A stretch of DNA of 8,736 nucleotides from GCA-002840015 sp033765245. Lineage in GTDB: Bacteria; Pseudomonadota; Gammaproteobacteria; Xanthomonadales; Xanthomonadaceae. This document shows positions 1 through 6,010 of the stretch, piece after piece; within the stretch, counting starts at the first letter, position 1, and each line of letters starts with the position of its first letter. Location of the stretch: positions 1-8,736 of the forward strand of contig JANRIF010000014.1 of NCBI GenBank assembly GCA_033765245.1. The letters run 5' to 3'. The notes under the pieces were generated by a model. It was not told the origin of the DNA and did no database searches. It was given only the letters and a program-made list of their open reading frames with translations. Both the position numbers and the translations under genes were made by a program.

Positions 1-2
1 CT

Positions 3-23
3 GCGCACACTGTCAAAGATCGC
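3..23 (-). promoter_or_regulatory. boxA-like antitermination motif of an rRNA leader (putative)
   Basis: On the minus strand the last bases of the window read GATCTTTGACAG. The core CTTTGACA differs at one position from the CTTTAACA of the classical rRNA boxA (TGCTCTTTAACA), which loads NusB/NusE for antitermination. It lies about 60-75 bases downstream of the predicted P2 start, a normal place for a 16S leader boxA. No open frame of note crosses 1-258. The identification depends on an rRNA gene just beyond the left edge. Confidence 0.45.
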
Positions 24-64
24 TACCTCAACAAGGAGACCTTCGCCTCAACTTGTCGGCTAGA

Positions 65-116
65 GCATTTCGCCCCAGCGAGCCGCACATCTTACACCAA
101 TTTCCGAGTCCGTCAA
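65..116 (-). promoter_or_regulatory. Downstream rRNA-type promoter P2 (putative)
   Basis: Minus strand: -35 TTGACG (116-111), 16-bp spacer, -10 TAAGAT (94-89), then a GC-rich discriminator and a GCTGGGGCGAAATGC tail. The -35 matches the sigma70 consensus at 5 of 6 positions and the -10 at 4 of 6. Its -10/discriminator block aligns with P1 at roughly three-quarters of positions, 89 bp away. Transcription would run leftward out of the window. With the boxA-like motif that follows, this supports an rRNA leader rather than a protein-gene promoter. The rRNA gene itself is not visible. Confidence 0.6.
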
Positions 117-153
117 CACCCTCAACCGAACCCTTCTCAACTACCCCCACCAA

Positions 154-207
154 CACTTTCGCCTCAGCGGGCCGCGCAGTCTACACGCCTCCTACATCAC
201 TTGGGAA
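154..207 (-). promoter_or_regulatory. Upstream rRNA-type promoter P1 (putative)
   Basis: On the minus strand the block 186 to 154 has a -10-like TAGACT (183-178), then a GC-rich discriminator and a GCTGAGGCGAAAGTG tail. The best -35 match is TTCCCA (207-202) with an 18-bp spacer, which is weak. The block from the -10 onward is closely repeated at 97 to 65, where a better -35 exists, so I read the two as tandem promoters of a leftward rRNA operon. A GC-rich discriminator is typical of stringently controlled rRNA promoters (general knowledge). The position just downstream of a tyrZ-type tyrS matches what I recall of Pseudomonas aeruginosa, where tyrZ is followed by a 16S gene. Confidence 0.5.
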
Positions 208-284
208 GTCCCTGCGAGACAGGAGATCGTAGCCTCGTTACGTGAAGCGCCATCTGCAATGCGCGCTCCAGCCGATCAGTGCGC

Positions 285-312
285 GGCGACTCGTCGGTGC
301 CGACAAGTCGCC
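285..312 (-). terminator. Strong hairpin downstream of tyrS, without a T-run
   Basis: Arms 285-297 and 300-312 are inverted repeats of 13 bp around a 2-base centre (12 Watson-Crick pairs and one G-U in the tyrS-strand RNA). The hairpin begins 18 bases after the tyrS stop and sits between tyrS and the rRNA-type promoters. The bases following it in the tyrS direction (GCGC...) contain no T-tract, so it is not a textbook intrinsic terminator. It may mark the mRNA 3' end, act with Rho, or insulate the rRNA promoters. The structure is seen; the role is inferred. Confidence 0.5.
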
Positions 313-330
313 AGCCCTCGCGCCATTCCG

Positions 331-1557
331 CTACCGACCCGTTGCAGGCAGCAAACGCACCCGCGCGAAGTTGCGCTTCCCCACTTGCAGCAGCCCTTCG
401 TAGCCCGGCGCAAACACACGTTGCGGGTCTTCGATCACCTCGCCATCGACGCGCACGGCACGCTCCTTGAGCTTGCGGGTCGCTTCGGAATTGGAGGTGG
501 TGAGCCCCGCCAGCGTCAGCAAGGCGGCGATGCGGATGGTCGGCTCGGGCAAGTGCAGTTGGTCGAGCGGCAGCAGATCGAGCCGGCCCTCGGCCTCGCC
601 CAGCACCACCGCGCGCCAGCCTGCGACCGCACGCTCGGCCTCGGCGGCGCCGTGGAAGCGTGCGGCAAGTTCGTGCGCCAGCCGCAGCTTGACGTCGCGC
701 GGGTTGAGGCTGCCGGCGGCAACGTCCGCCTTGAGCTGCGTCGCCTCGGCGAGGGAAATCTCGAAGCTCAGCAAGTCGATCCAGCGCCAGGTCAACTCGT
801 CGCCGATCTTCATGGTCTTGGTGACGATGTCGATGGCGGGCTCGTTGATGCCAATGTAATTGCCCAGCGACTTGGACATCTTGTTGACGCCGTCCAGCCC
901 TTCCAGCAACGGCATGGTCAGCACGATCTGCGGCGGTTGGCCGTAATGCTCCTGCAGGGTGCGGCCCATCAACAGATTGAAGGTCTGGTCGGTGCCGCCG
1001 AGTTCGACGTCCGCCTTGAGCGCCACCGAATCGTAGCCCTGCACCAGCGGATAGAGGAATTCGTGGATGGCGATCGACTGCTGACCGGCGTAGCGCTTGG
1101 CGAAGTCGTCGCGTTCGAGCATGCGCGCCACGGTGTGCTGCGCGGCGAGCCGGATCATGTCGGCGGCGCTCATGCGATCGAACCATTCGGAATTGAAGCG
1201 CAGCTCAGTGCGCTCGCGATCGAGCACTTTGAACACCTGCTCAGCGTAGGTCTCGGCGTTGCGCGCCACGTCTTCGCGGGTGAGCGGCTTGCGGGTGACG
1301 TTCTTGCCGGAAGGGTCACCGATCATGCCGGTGAAGTCGCCGATCAGGAAAATCACCTGATGGCCGAGCTCCTGGAACTGCCGCATCTTGTTGAGCAACA
1401 CGGTGTGACCCAGGTGCAAGTCGGGGGCGGTAGGATCGAAGCCGGCCTTGACGCGCAGCGGCCTCCCTTGTTCGAGCCGCGCCTGCAGCTCCTCGCGCTT
1501 GAGAATGGTGTCGGCGCCGCGCGCAATCAGCGCCAGCGCTTCGGATAGCTTGCTCAT
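331..1557 (-). CDS. tyrS: Tyrosyl-tRNA synthetase, KMSKS (TyrZ-like) type
   Basis: Cytoplasmic class I aminoacyl-tRNA synthetase that activates tyrosine with ATP and charges tRNA-Tyr. The 408-aa product has the class I signature HLGH at residues 48-51 after the AGFDPTAPDLHLGHT block, the conserved IGDFTGMIGDPSGK at about 72-85, the substrate-pocket LGGTDQ at about 186-191, and KMSKS at 226-230. An S4-like RNA-binding domain fills roughly 340-400 (EATRKLKERAVRVDGEVI). The KMSKS form and 408-aa length match the TyrZ-like bacterial subclass rather than the E. coli type with KFGKT. The ATG start fits the family N-terminus (SEALALIARGADTIL). It is divergent from the M23 gene across 209 bp and runs toward the putative rRNA promoters, an arrangement resembling Pseudomonas aeruginosa tyrZ. 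The TAG stop is followed by a strong hairpin. Confidence 0.97.
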   Translation of the reverse strand: MSKLSEALALIARGADTILKREELQARLEQGRPLRVKAGFDPTAPDLHLGHTVLLNKMRQFQELGHQVIFLIGDFTGMIGDPSGKNVTRKPLTREDVARNAETYAEQVFKVLDRERTELRFNSEWFDRMSAADMIRLAAQHTVARMLERDDFAKRYAGQQSIAIHEFLYPLVQGYDSVALKADVELGGTDQTFNLLMGRTLQEHYGQPPQIVLTMPLLEGLDGVNKMSKSLGNYIGINEPAIDIVTKTMKIGDELTWRWIDLLSFEISLAEATQLKADVAAGSLNPRDVKLRLAHELAARFHGAAEAERAVAGWRAVVLGEAEGRLDLLPLDQLHLPEPTIRIAALLTLAGLTTSNSEATRKLKERAVRVDGEVIEDPQRVFAPGYEGLLQVGKRNFARVRLLPATGR

Positions 1558-1714
1558 GGGAGTCTCTGATGTGGAATCGGGTGTTCGGGCACGCAGCAGC
1601 GGTCACCTCGGCGCGTGCCGGCACTGGGTCACGGCAGCGCGGCGGAGGAAAGTCGCCGGTTCGTTAATCCGACGTTAAATCGAAACCCGCCGAAAAGCCA
1701 GCCCCCTCAACGGT

Positions 1715-1743
1715 TTGACGCGCCCGGCAGGGCTGGGTATGGT
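1715..1743 (+). promoter_or_regulatory. Sigma70-type promoter for the M23-anmK pair
   Basis: TTGACG (1715-1720), a 17-bp spacer, and TATGGT (1738-1743) match the sigma70 consensus at 5 of 6 and 4 of 6 positions with ideal spacing. A start near 1750 would leave a very short leader of about 17-23 bases before the M23 start codon. It is the best promoter match in the tyrS-M23 divergent region and probably serves both M23 and anmK. Predicted from sequence only. Confidence 0.6.
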
Positions 1744-1766
1744 ACCGCTCGGACTGGTCTGGAAGC

Positions 1767-3155
1767 ATGCACGTGACACCACACCCTGAGGCGGATGAAC
1801 GCGCGCATCGGCGCGTACAGGCAGTCCGGCGCGAATCCGGCGCAGCGCGCACGGCGTCCGCGCCATCGGTTGGCGCCAGTTGGCGCGAATTCACCCACGA
1901 ACACTGGCTGATCGTCGGCCTGCTGGCGGCAATCGCGGTAATGGTTGCGGCCATCATCCCCGGACTGGCGGTCGCCATGCACACGCCCGGCGGGCCGCGC
2001 ACCACGGTCTTGTTGCCGCTGCCGTCGCTGGATGCCGCCGCGGCGACGGTGGCATCGGGGCCGCAATGGACTCGCGTCAATGTGCGAGCCGGGCAGACCT
2101 TGGGACAAATCTGCAACTCGCTCGGCATCGCGATGCGCGACATCTACCGGCTGCTCGACCATCCCGGCGCGCGTGCGCCGCTGACTCACTTGCAGGTTGG
2201 CGCCGAAATCGCGTTCGAGCGCGGCGAAGGCGGCGCGCTGCAGGCGATCCGTTTCGATCGCAACGACGAGCAGCGCGTGGAGCTGCGCCTGGACGGCGAG
2301 CGCGTGTCCGAGCAGGTCACCGCGCGCGAAGTCACGCGCCGCGTACTGGTGGCGACCGGCGAGATCGACAGCTCTCTGTTTGCCGCTGGAGCCGCCGCCG
2401 GGTTGCGCGACGCCACCCTGCTGGAACTGGCCAACGTGTTCAGCTACGACATCGACTTTGCCCAGGACCTGCGCGCCGGCGATCGTTTCGCCGTGATGTA
2501 CGAGGAAGTCTGGCGCGACGGCGAATTCGTGCGTGGTGGCGACATCGTCGCCGCCACCTTCGTCAACCAGGGCCGCAACTATGCGGCATATCGCTACGCC
2601 ACCAGCGACGGCAAGCTTGGCTACTACGATGCCGAAGGCCGCCCGGTGAAGAAAAGCTTCCTGCGCATGCCGATCGAATTCGCACGGATCAGCTCGCGCT
2701 TTGCCTCGGCGCGACGGCATCCGATCCTGGGCACGGTGCGCGCACACAAGGGCGTCGACTACGCCGCCCACGCCGGCACGCCGATCCACGCGGCTGGCGA
2801 CGGCCGCGTCGCATTCGCGGGTTGGCAGAACGGCTATGGCCGGGTCGTCGTGCTCGACCACGGCCGCGGCTACACCACGCTTTACGGGCACATGTCACGC
2901 TTCGGCAAGTACCGCACCGGCCAGCGCGTGGCGCAGGGCGCAGTGATCGGCCTCGTCGGCGCCACCGGCCTGGCGACGGCGCCGCATCTGCATTACGAGT
3001 TCCGCGTCGCTGGCGTGCATCGCGACCCCTTGAAGGTCACGCTGCCCAAACCCGAGCCCCTGCCGCGCACCGAGATGGCGCGCTTCACTGCGCAGGCGCT
3101 GCCGATGCGAGCGCAACTCGAACTGCTGGAAACACGCCGGTTCGCGTCGCGCTGA
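1767..3155 (+). CDS. Membrane-anchored M23 peptidoglycan DD-endopeptidase (MepM-like)
   Basis: Predicted zinc endopeptidase that cuts peptidoglycan crosslinks in the periplasm. The 462-aa protein has a charged N-terminus, one hydrophobic segment at about residues 47-71 (uncleaved anchor or signal), a LysM/OapA-like region at about 107-160 (VNVRAGQTLGQICNSLGI), a middle domain, and a C-terminal M23 domain at about 310-430. The M23 metal and catalytic residues are visible: HKGVD (H327, D331), YGHM (H375) and HLH (H407, H409). Length and layout match E. coli MepM (about 440 aa). The ATG at 1767 has GGAAG only one base upstream, too close for a normal ribosome site; the in-frame GTG at 1773 has the same GGAAG at a 7-base spacing and may be the true start. 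anmK follows after one base, so the two are probably cotranscribed and translationally coupled. The same pair beside tyrZ is recalled from Pseudomonas (PA0667-anmK). Confidence 0.93.
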   Translation: MHVTPHPEADERAHRRVQAVRRESGAARTASAPSVGASWREFTHEHWLIVGLLAAIAVMVAAIIPGLAVAMHTPGGPRTTVLLPLPSLDAAAATVASGPQWTRVNVRAGQTLGQICNSLGIAMRDIYRLLDHPGARAPLTHLQVGAEIAFERGEGGALQAIRFDRNDEQRVELRLDGERVSEQVTAREVTRRVLVATGEIDSSLFAAGAAAGLRDATLLELANVFSYDIDFAQDLRAGDRFAVMYEEVWRDGEFVRGGDIVAATFVNQGRNYAAYRYATSDGKLGYYDAEGRPVKKSFLRMPIEFARISSRFASARRHPILGTVRAHKGVDYAAHAGTPIHAAGDGRVAFAGWQNGYGRVVVLDHGRGYTTLYGHMSRFGKYRTGQRVAQGAVIGLVGATGLATAPHLHYEFRVAGVHRDPLKVTLPKPEPLPRTEMARFTAQALPMRAQLELLETRRFASR

Positions 3156-3156
3156 A

Positions 3157-4272
3157 GTGCCACAAGCCGCCGCGCCATCCTGCTTCCTGGGGCTGATTTC
3201 CGGCACCAGCGTCGACGGCATTGATGCGGCGCTGGTGAGCTTCGAGCCGCGCCCGCAGGTGCATTTTGCTCACACCTTCGCGTATCCGGCGCCGCTGCGC
3301 GCGATGGTGCTGGAGCTGTCGCAGGCGCAAGCGCGGGTGTCGCCCGACGACCTCGCCCGCCTGGATACCGAACTGGGCATCGCATTCGCCGAGGCCGCCG
3401 TCTCCGCGATCACGCGCTCACAGGTGCCGACGTCGCGGATCGCGGCGATCGGCTCGCACGGACAGACACTGCGCCACAACCCCGCCGACGCCCTGCCCTA
3501 CACGTTGCAACTGGGCGATCCGAACCAGATCGTCGAACGCTGCGGTATCACCACGGTCGCGGATTTTCGCCGGCGCGACGTCGCCGCCGGCGGCCAGGGC
3601 GCGCCATTGATGCCCGCGTTCCACCACGCGCTGCTGAGCGATGCCGCCGAGGTGCGCTCGGTGCTCAATCTCGGCGGCATCGCCAACCTGACCCTGCTGC
3701 CACGCAGTGGCGGCGTCCGCGGCTTCGATACCGGCCCCGCCAATGGGCTGATGGATGCCTGGTGCGCGCTGCACCTCCGGCTCCCGTTCGACCGCGACGG
3801 TGCGCTGGCGGTGCAGGGGCGGGTCGACGACGCGCTGCTGACGGCGTTGCATGCGGACCCCTGGTTCGCGCTGCCGCCTCCCAAGAGCACCGGCCGCGAC
3901 CAGTTTCATTTGGACTGGCTGCGTGCCGCCATGGGCGCGCGCACGCTGGCGATCGCCGACGTGCAGGCCACCCTGTGCGAACTCACTGCGATCACCGTGG
4001 CGCAGGCGCTGCTGGCGCACGCGGCCGACACCCGCCGCCTGCTGATCTGCGGAGGCGGCGTGCACAACCCTGTGCTGCTGCAACGGTTGGCGCGACATCT
4101 GCCTGGCATTGCGGTGGCGAGCACCGCAACGCTGGGCCTGGACCCCGACTTCGTGGAAGCGGCCGGCTTCGCCTGGCTGGCGCGCGAAACGCTGGCCGGC
4201 CGCGCCGGCAATCGCGCGGAAGTCACCGGCGCGCGCGGGCCGCGGGTGCTGGGGGCGATCTATCCGGCGTGA
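3157..4272 (+). CDS. anmK: Anhydro-N-acetylmuramic acid kinase
   Basis: Cytoplasmic peptidoglycan-recycling enzyme. It opens the 1,6-anhydro ring of anhydroMurNAc and phosphorylates it with ATP to MurNAc-6-phosphate. The 371-aa product carries the family motifs: GLISGTSVDGID at 12-23, SHGQT at 100-104, DPNQIVERCGITTVADFR at about 121-138 leading to RDVAAGGQGAP, NLGGIANLT at 171-179, GFDTGPAN at 189-196 (D191 is the probable catalytic base), and a glycine-rich CGGG near the C-terminal third. Length is normal. The start is GTG: the first in-frame ATG is codon 50, inside the domain, whereas GTG at 3157 leaves 11 residues before the phosphate-binding motif. It begins one base after the M23 stop, consistent with coupling. 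Peptidase, AmpG and AnmK within 5 kb make a turnover and recycling neighbourhood. Confidence 0.96.
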   Translation: MPQAAAPSCFLGLISGTSVDGIDAALVSFEPRPQVHFAHTFAYPAPLRAMVLELSQAQARVSPDDLARLDTELGIAFAEAAVSAITRSQVPTSRIAAIGSHGQTLRHNPADALPYTLQLGDPNQIVERCGITTVADFRRRDVAAGGQGAPLMPAFHHALLSDAAEVRSVLNLGGIANLTLLPRSGGVRGFDTGPANGLMDAWCALHLRLPFDRDGALAVQGRVDDALLTALHADPWFALPPPKSTGRDQFHLDWLRAAMGARTLAIADVQATLCELTAITVAQALLAHAADTRRLLICGGGVHNPVLLQRLARHLPGIAVASTATLGLDPDFVEAAGFAWLARETLAGRAGNRAEVTGARGPRVLGAIYPA

Positions 4273-4278
4273 CTGCGT

Positions 4279-4299
4279 GATCGCTCAGTAGGCGCGATC
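4279..4299. terminator. Small inverted repeat at the anmK / RHH convergent 3' ends
   Basis: GATCGC (4279-4284) and GCGATC (4294-4299) form a 6-bp stem with a 9-base loop. It spans the 12-bp gap between the convergent genes and the last codons of the RHH gene. There is no T-run on either strand, so it is at most a weak bidirectional 3'-end element. Low certainty. Confidence 0.25.
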
Positions 4300-4542
4300 G
4301 TCTTCGAGTTGCTTGAGCGCGCGCAGCGCTTCGTCGAAGGCGCGGGTTTCGGTGTCTTCGAACGAGCCCGCCAAGCGAGCAATGTCGCCCGGCTCCTTCG
4401 GCGGCTCCGGCTCGATGATGCCGAGCCCCTGTTTGAGCGCATGCAACAGCACGTCGTGGATTGGCCAACCGCGCTCGCGCGCGATCTGCTTGACCCGCTC
4501 GACCATTCCGTTGTCGACGTCGCGTAGAAGGATATCTGCCAT
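4285..4542 (-). CDS. Small ribbon-helix-helix (Arc/FitA-like) protein, no toxin partner seen
   Basis: An 85-aa protein, pI probably acidic. Residues 1-42 fit a ribbon-helix-helix fold: a short strand (ILLRDV, 4-9), helix A (NGMVERVKQIARERG), a WP turn, and helix B (HDVLLHALKQGL). RHH proteins bind DNA as dimers through the N-terminal strand and are common as antitoxins or autorepressors (family knowledge). The tail, residues 45-85, is proline- and acid-rich and ends in a charged amphipathic helix (TRAFDEALRALKQLEDD), which could bind a partner. No PIN-domain or other toxin gene adjoins it: anmK is convergent 12 bp away and ampG lies 130 bp upstream. The ATG has GGGA five bases ahead as a modest ribosome site. 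It might be an orphan regulator, possibly of its neighbours, or a non-DNA-binding RHH-like protein. I do not recognise a named family. Confidence 0.75.
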   Translation of the reverse strand: MADILLRDVDNGMVERVKQIARERGWPIHDVLLHALKQGLGIIEPEPPKEPGDIARLAGSFEDTETRAFDEALRALKQLEDDRAY

Positions 4543-4576
4543 TACTGTCCCAGCGTCGCATCCCCCTGTAGCGGCA

Positions 4577-4604
4577 AGCTTAGCGCGATCGCGTCAGGAC
4601 GCAA
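4577..4604 (-). promoter_or_regulatory. Weak promoter candidate for the RHH gene
   Basis: On the minus strand TTGCGT (4604-4599), a 16-bp spacer and TAAGCT (4582-4577) sit 35-62 bases before the RHH start, in the 130-bp gap after ampG. Each box matches the consensus at about half its positions. The gap is long enough for the RHH gene to have its own promoter rather than rely on xth-ampG readthrough. Confidence 0.25.
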
Positions 4605-4672
4605 GCAGGCCCGCATCCGCGCCGCCGCGATGTCGCGCCGGCGAGCCACAACATCGGCGGCGTCGACCCTCA

Positions 4673-6010
4673 TCACGTCGCCTTCGCACCCGCCAGCGCC
4701 ACACGCTCCGCACTTCGCATCCGCGTCCAGAGATGCGTAAACAGCATCATCGCCGGGATGATTGCCAATACGGTGATGACGAAGTAGCCGGCGTACCCTG
4801 TGCTCAGCGCAATGCCGCCCGCAAAGAAACCGAGGATCTTGCCCGGCAAGTTGACCAACGAACTCAGCAACGCGTACTGCGTGGCCGTATGTTGGCGACT
4901 CACCAGCGACGACAGGAATGCGACCGTCGGCGGCCCGAGCATCCCCAGCGTCAGATTCTCGATCGAAATGACCAGAGTCAGCACCATGAGATTGCCGGGG
5001 TAAGCGATCAGCGCCAGATACAGCAGATTGCTGCAACCGCACAGCACGATCGTCGCGCCCAATGGACGCCAGGCGCCCCATCGCGCGACCGCGGCGCCAC
5101 CCAGGAACACGCCGACGATGCCAATCCAGACGCCGTAAATCTTGGTGATCGCGCCGATCTCGGTCTTGGAAAAGCCCATGTCGCGATAGAACGGGCTCAT
5201 GATGCCACCGACGGTCGCCTGCTCCGGCACCTTGAACAGCAACAGGAACAGCAAGGTCGCGCCGGCCAGATGCCAGCCATAGCGGCGGAAGAAATCGGCG
5301 AACGGATCGATGACGCTCTCGCGCATTGCATCGCCCCAACGCTCAGGGCGCACGATGCTTACCGTCGGCTCGCTGGCGTTCAACGTCGCGGCAATCGGCA
5401 CCACCATCAACGCCGCCATCAACAGATACACCCAACTCCAGGCGACATGGTCGGCCAGGATCAGAGCAAGCGCCCCCGCCAGGATCAATCCCACCCGATA
5501 GCCCAACGAGTAGGTGGCCACCAGCGCGCCCTGGGCCTCCATCGGCGCAATCTCGATGCGATAGGCATCCACCGCGATGTCTTGCGTGGCTCCGAAAAAT
5601 GCGACCGCAAGCGTCGCGCCGATGAATGCGGACAGGTGACTCGGCGTCAACATCGCCATCGCAACCAACCCGCCCGCCACGCCCAACTGAGCGAACAGCA
5701 GCCAGCCGCGACGCCGTCCCAGTCGCTCGAATCCGGGCAACCGCCAATGATCGAGCAAGGGCGCCCAAAGGAACTTCAGTGCATAGCTCAAGCCAGCGCT
5801 GGAGATCATCGTGATGTCGCTCAGCACGATGCCCATTTCCTTCAGCCAATACGCCAAGGTGCCGGCCACCAGCAGGAACGGCAGCCCGGAAGAAAAGCCG
5901 AACAGCAGCATCGTCCACGCCGCCGGTTGCGCGAACGCCCGCCATACCGACGGCTTGGTCTGCACAGCGGATGACTTTGCGGCGACGCTCGCCGACGGTT
6001 CAGTCGGCAT
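4673..6010 (-). CDS. ampG: AmpG-family muropeptide permease (MFS)
   Basis: Inner-membrane proton-linked transporter of the major facilitator superfamily. AmpG proteins import GlcNAc-anhydroMurNAc (peptides) from the periplasm, supplying substrate for NagZ, AmpD and finally AnmK. The 445-aa product is strongly hydrophobic, with about 12 membrane segments by eye. AmpG-like signatures are FGFSSGLPFLLVAGTL near residues 37-52, FLWAPLLDHW followed by GRRRGWLL (about 80-104), the GATQDIAVDAYR block (about 139-150), and RVGLILAG. It is shorter than E. coli AmpG (491 aa), as usual for 12-segment members. The ATG lies 11 bp inside the end of the ExoIII-family gene, indicating translational coupling in one operon. 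Substrate is inferred from family and from nearby anmK and the M23 gene; other MFS sugar-derivative substrates cannot be excluded. Confidence 0.9.
   Translation of the reverse strand: MPTEPSASVAAKSSAVQTKPSVWRAFAQPAAWTMLLFGFSSGLPFLLVAGTLAYWLKEMGIVLSDITMISSAGLSYALKFLWAPLLDHWRLPGFERLGRRRGWLLFAQLGVAGGLVAMAMLTPSHLSAFIGATLAVAFFGATQDIAVDAYRIEIAPMEAQGALVATYSLGYRVGLILAGALALILADHVAWSWVYLLMAALMVVPIAATLNASEPTVSIVRPERWGDAMRESVIDPFADFFRRYGWHLAGATLLFLLLFKVPEQATVGGIMSPFYRDMGFSKTEIGAITKIYGVWIGIVGVFLGGAAVARWGAWRPLGATIVLCGCSNLLYLALIAYPGNLMVLTLVISIENLTLGMLGPPTVAFLSSLVSRQHTATQYALLSSLVNLPGKILGFFAGGIALSTGYAGYFVITVLAIIPAMMLFTHLWTRMRSAERVALAGAKAT

Noticed and set aside
259..1548. A 429-codon open frame antisense to almost all of tyrS.
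   Set aside because: It mirrors a clear tyrS in a GC-rich genome, where antisense frames stay open by codon bias. Its translation has no recognisable domain and is rich in His/Arg/Gln/Gly.
1707..2891. A 394-codon minus-strand frame opposite the M23 gene.
   Set aside because: The M23 frame carries intact zinc-ligand motifs; the antisense frame shows nothing recognisable and would run through the M23 promoter.
1880..3196. A 438-codon plus-strand frame overlapping M23 in another frame.
   Set aside because: Arg/Ala-rich out-of-frame translation of the M23 gene, with no domain of its own.
4285..4542. Complete toxin-antitoxin module.
   Set aside because: The RHH protein is antitoxin-like, but no toxin frame lies within reach on either side; neighbours are anmK and ampG.
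4313..5974. A 553-codon open frame on the plus strand, antisense to the RHH and ampG genes.
   Set aside because: Low-complexity Arg/Gln/His-rich translation without domains, opposite a transporter with clear motifs. A codon-bias shadow.
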